Below, piece by piece: positions 20,640 to 22,890 of a DNA stretch of 22,890 nt; position 1 is the first letter of the stretch, and each line of letters begins with the position of its first letter. The notes under the pieces were generated by a model. It saw only the letters and a list, made by a program, of their open reading frames with translations, did not search any database and was not told the origin of the DNA. The position numbers and the translations under genes are program-made. Source of the stretch: SZUA-35 sp037969565 (lineage in GTDB: Bacteria > Actinomycetota > Acidimicrobiia > Acidimicrobiales > SZUA-35); assembly GCA_037969565.1 (NCBI GenBank), contig JBBKXQ010000109.1, forward strand, positions 1 through 22,890, read 5' to 3'.

Positions 20640-22890
20640 GGTCGTCGTGATCGGCGGTGGCGTGGTCGGGGCTTCGGTCCTCTACCACTTGACCAAGGCC
20701 GGCTGGACCGATGTGGTCCTCGTCGAACGCAAGGAACTCACCTCCGGTTCGACCTGGCACGCCGCCGGGGGCATGCACACCCTCAACGGCGACCCCAACG
20801 TCTCGAAACTGCAGCAGTACACGATCGAGCTCTACCAGCAGATCGAGGCCGAGTCCGGCCAGAACTGCTCGATCCATCTTCCCGGGGGCCTCATGCTGGC
20901 CGACAACCGTGAGCGACTCGACTACCTGAAACTGGCCCAGGCTCGAGGCCGCTACCTCGGCATGGACCTCGAGATGATCTCGGCGGCCGAGGCCAAGGCG
21001 CTGTTTCCCCTGCTCGACGATTCGTACTTCGTCGGCGCGATGTACGACCCGGTGGAGGGGCACGTGGATCCGACCGGCGTCACCAACGCCTATGCCATCT
21101 GTGCCCGCAACGCCGGGGCCGAGGTCTACCGCCACACGCTCGTCACCTCGCTGGAACAACGGGTTGATGGCACGTGGACGGTGATCACCGACAAGGGCGA
21201 CATCCACGCCGAACACGTGGTCAATGCCGGCGGCCTGTGGGCCCGAGAGGTCGGGCGCATGGTCGGTATCGAGCTTCCGGTACTCGCTATGGAGCACATG
21301 TATCTGCTCACCGAGGAGATGCCCGAGATCGCCGAGCTGATCGCGCAGGGCAAAGAGATGCCGATGGCACTCGATTTCAAGGGCGAGATCTACGCCCGGC
21401 AGGAGCAGGGCGGGATGCTCCTCGGCACCTACGAACAGGCGAACGTCGCCTGGTCGCCCCAGACCACGCCATGGGACTTCGAGATGCAACTCCTCGATCC
21501 CGACCTCGATCGCATCGCCCCAGAACTCACCGTTGCCTTCCAGCACTACCCGGCGCTCGCCACCACCGGAATCAAGAAGGTCATCAACGGACCCTTCACT
21601 TTCTCGCCCGACGGCAATCCGCTGGTCGGCCCGGTTCGCGGTCTGCGCAATTACTGGGTGGCCTGCGCCGTGATGGCGGGGTTGTCCCAGGGTGGCGGCG
21701 TCGGCCTGGCGCTGGCCAATTGGATGACCCAGGGCGACCCCGACCTCGACATCTGGGGCATGGATGTGGCCCGCTACGGGTCCTACGCCACCATGGCCTA
21801 CACCAACGCCAAGGTGAAGGAGAACTACGGCCGACGGTTCCGGATCACGTTCCCCAACGAGGAACTCCCGGCGGGTCGACCGCTGCACACCACTCCGATC
21901 CACGACCGCCTCACCGACCACAACGCCGTATGGGGCGCCAGCTTCGGCCTGGAGCATGCGCTGTGGTTCGCTCCCGAGGGCCAGGAGCCGACCGAGACCG
22001 TGACGTTCCGTCGGTCGAACGCCTTCGACGTCGTCGCCGAGGAGTGTCGGGCCGTTCGCGAACGGGTCGGACTCGTCGAGATCTCGAACTTCGCGAAATA
22101 CCGGATCAGTGGCCAGGGCGCGGCCGTCTGGCTGCAAGGTCTGCTCACCAACCACCTGCCCAAGGTCGGCGAGATCAACCTGTCAGCCGCGCTCAATCAC
22201 AACGGCAAGATCGTCGGTGAATTCACCGTGGCCAGGATCGACGACGACGATTTCTTCGTGTTCGGATCGCAGGCGGCGGAAGTGCACCATTCCCGCTGGT
22301 TCGAGTCGCACCTGCCGCCCAGCCCAGATGGTGGGGACCCGACGGTTCGGTTCGAGCCGATCGGTCTGGCCATGGTTGGGCTGTCGGTGGCCGGGCCGAA
22401 AGCCCGGGATCTCCTGGCCTCGTTGACCAACACGTCGCTGACCTCCGACGACTTCGGGTTCATGTCGTTCCGTCGTGTCGATCTGGGGATGGTGCCCTGC
22501 TGGCTCGGCCGGATCAGCTACACCGGCGACCTGGGTTACGAGATCTGGGTGGCACCGGAGTACCAGGCCCACCTCTTCGACCTCTTGTGGAACCAAGGCC
22601 AGGAACACGGCATCGCACTCTTCGGGGCTCGGGCCCTGATGTCGCTTCGCATGGAGAAGGCGTTCGGAACCTGGGCCCGCGAGTACCGCCCGATCTATAC
22701 CCCCCTCGAAGCAGGCATGGACCGCTATCTCGCGCTCGACCACGACTTCATCGGCCGGGGCGCAGTCGAATCCGAGCTGGCGTCCGGTCCGGCCCGCCGC
22801 CTGGTTTACCTCGAGGTCGAACCCGACCCCGAGGAACCGGCCGACGTGATCGGCGACGAACCGATATGGCATGACGGCGCCGTCGTCGGC
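20623..22890 (+). CDS. Dimethylglycine/sarcosine dehydrogenase-like FAD-folate protein (3' end cut off)
   Basis: 756 codons are present and the frame is still open at the window edge; relatives are about 800-850 residues. The FAD-binding DAO domain comes first (about 1-370), with VVIGGGVVGASVLYHL at 8-23. GSTWHAAGG has His46 at the place of the His that binds FAD covalently in dimethylglycine and sarcosine dehydrogenases. A linker follows (about 370-425), then a GcvT-like folate-binding domain (about 430-720) with VGLVEISNFAKYRISG and RISYTGDLGYEIWV, then the start of the GcvT C-terminal barrel. It should oxidatively remove an N-methyl group, passing the one-carbon unit to tetrahydrofolate. 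With the MttB-type gene upstream it suggests betaine to dimethylglycine to sarcosine. The start at 20623 is set by the FAD motif; initiation is unusual because of the upstream repeats. Confidence 0.9.
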   Translation, partial: MKQSAQVVVIGGGVVGASVLYHLTKAGWTDVVLVERKELTSGSTWHAAGGMHTLNGDPNVSKLQQYTIELYQQIEAESGQNCSIHLPGGLMLADNRERLDYLKLAQARGRYLGMDLEMISAAEAKALFPLLDDSYFVGAMYDPVEGHVDPTGVTNAYAICARNAGAEVYRHTLVTSLEQRVDGTWTVITDKGDIHAEHVVNAGGLWAREVGRMVGIELPVLAMEHMYLLTEEMPEIAELIAQGKEMPMALDFKGEIYARQEQGGMLLGTYEQANVAWSPQTTPWDFEMQLLDPDLDRIAPELTVAFQHYPALATTGIKKVINGPFTFSPDGNPLVGPVRGLRNYWVACAVMAGLSQGGGVGLALANWMTQGDPDLDIWGMDVARYGSYATMAYTNAKVKENYGRRFRITFPNEELPAGRPLHTTPIHDRLTDHNAVWGASFGLEHALWFAPEGQEPTETVTFRRSNAFDVVAEECRAVRERVGLVEISNFAKYRISGQGAAVWLQGLLTNHLPKVGEINLSAALNHNGKIVGEFTVARIDDDDFFVFGSQAAEVHHSRWFESHLPPSPDGGDPTVRFEPIGLAMVGLSVAGPKARDLLASLTNTSLTSDDFGFMSFRRVDLGMVPCWLGRISYTGDLGYEIWVAPEYQAHLFDLLWNQGQEHGIALFGARALMSLRMEKAFGTWAREYRPIYTPLEAGMDRYLALDHDFIGRGAVESELASGPARRLVYLEVEPDPEEPADVIGDEPIWHDGAVVG

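Noticed and set aside
20602..22155. 517-codon open frame on the minus strand opposite the dimethylglycine-dehydrogenase-like gene
   Set aside because: It is a shadow of codon bias in GC-rich DNA. The plus strand carries clear FAD and GcvT motifs over the same bases, and the minus product has no recognisable domain.

Overview
The window is GC-rich actinobacterial DNA. Supporting signs are a DUF2510 membrane protein, an alcohol dehydrogenase of the NDMA-dependent (mycofactocin-associated) type, frequent GTG/TTG starts and many 4-base start/stop overlaps. I infer an Actinomycetota lineage, possibly an Acidimicrobiia-like environmental organism; no rRNA or other marker fixes this. About 20 genes are present. 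No tRNA, rRNA, CRISPR, transposase or prophage gene was seen.

Layout: the end of a TPR-type protein (1-243, +) meets a minus-strand operon (223-4510) of two tandem L-amino-acid-oxidase-like flavoproteins and a ketoacyl-synthase-III-fold protein, all joined by ATGA overlaps. A zinc-free medium-chain reductase (4574-5725, -) lies 63 bases upstream and may belong to the operon. The ketoacyl-synthase-fold protein appears to lack both the catalytic Cys and the catalytic His. This cluster is the best candidate in the window for an undescribed pathway. A type-B carboxylesterase (5852-7567, +) diverges from it, followed by a decayed MmcQ/YjbR-like gene (7581-7828).

Next is a plus-strand membrane operon, NfeD / SPFH stomatin-like / DUF2510 (7907-9923), joined by GTGA overlaps. 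A convergent minus-strand pair follows (10037-11421): an HTTM-type multi-membrane protein and a small YPMYS-motif membrane protein. An aromatic meta-cleavage cluster occupies 11693-15765. A fumarylacetoacetate-hydrolase-family enzyme (-) diverges from hpaF-like isomerase, hpaE-like aldehyde dehydrogenase, and LigA-like and LigB-like extradiol dioxygenase genes (+). The 34-base divergent gap contains a perfect 12-base palindrome, a likely shared operator.

The minus-strand block 15725-18730 holds an alcohol dehydrogenase followed by a MoxR ATPase and a von Willebrand A (VWA) protein. The right end (19002-22890, +) has a non-pyrrolysine MttB-superfamily methyltransferase and the first 756 codons of a dimethylglycine/sarcosine-dehydrogenase-like flavoprotein. 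Together these suggest stepwise demethylation of a methylated amine such as glycine betaine. The flavoprotein start is preceded by a 17-base tandem duplication that creates two coupled six-codon mini-ORFs between the Shine-Dalgarno sequence and the real ATG.
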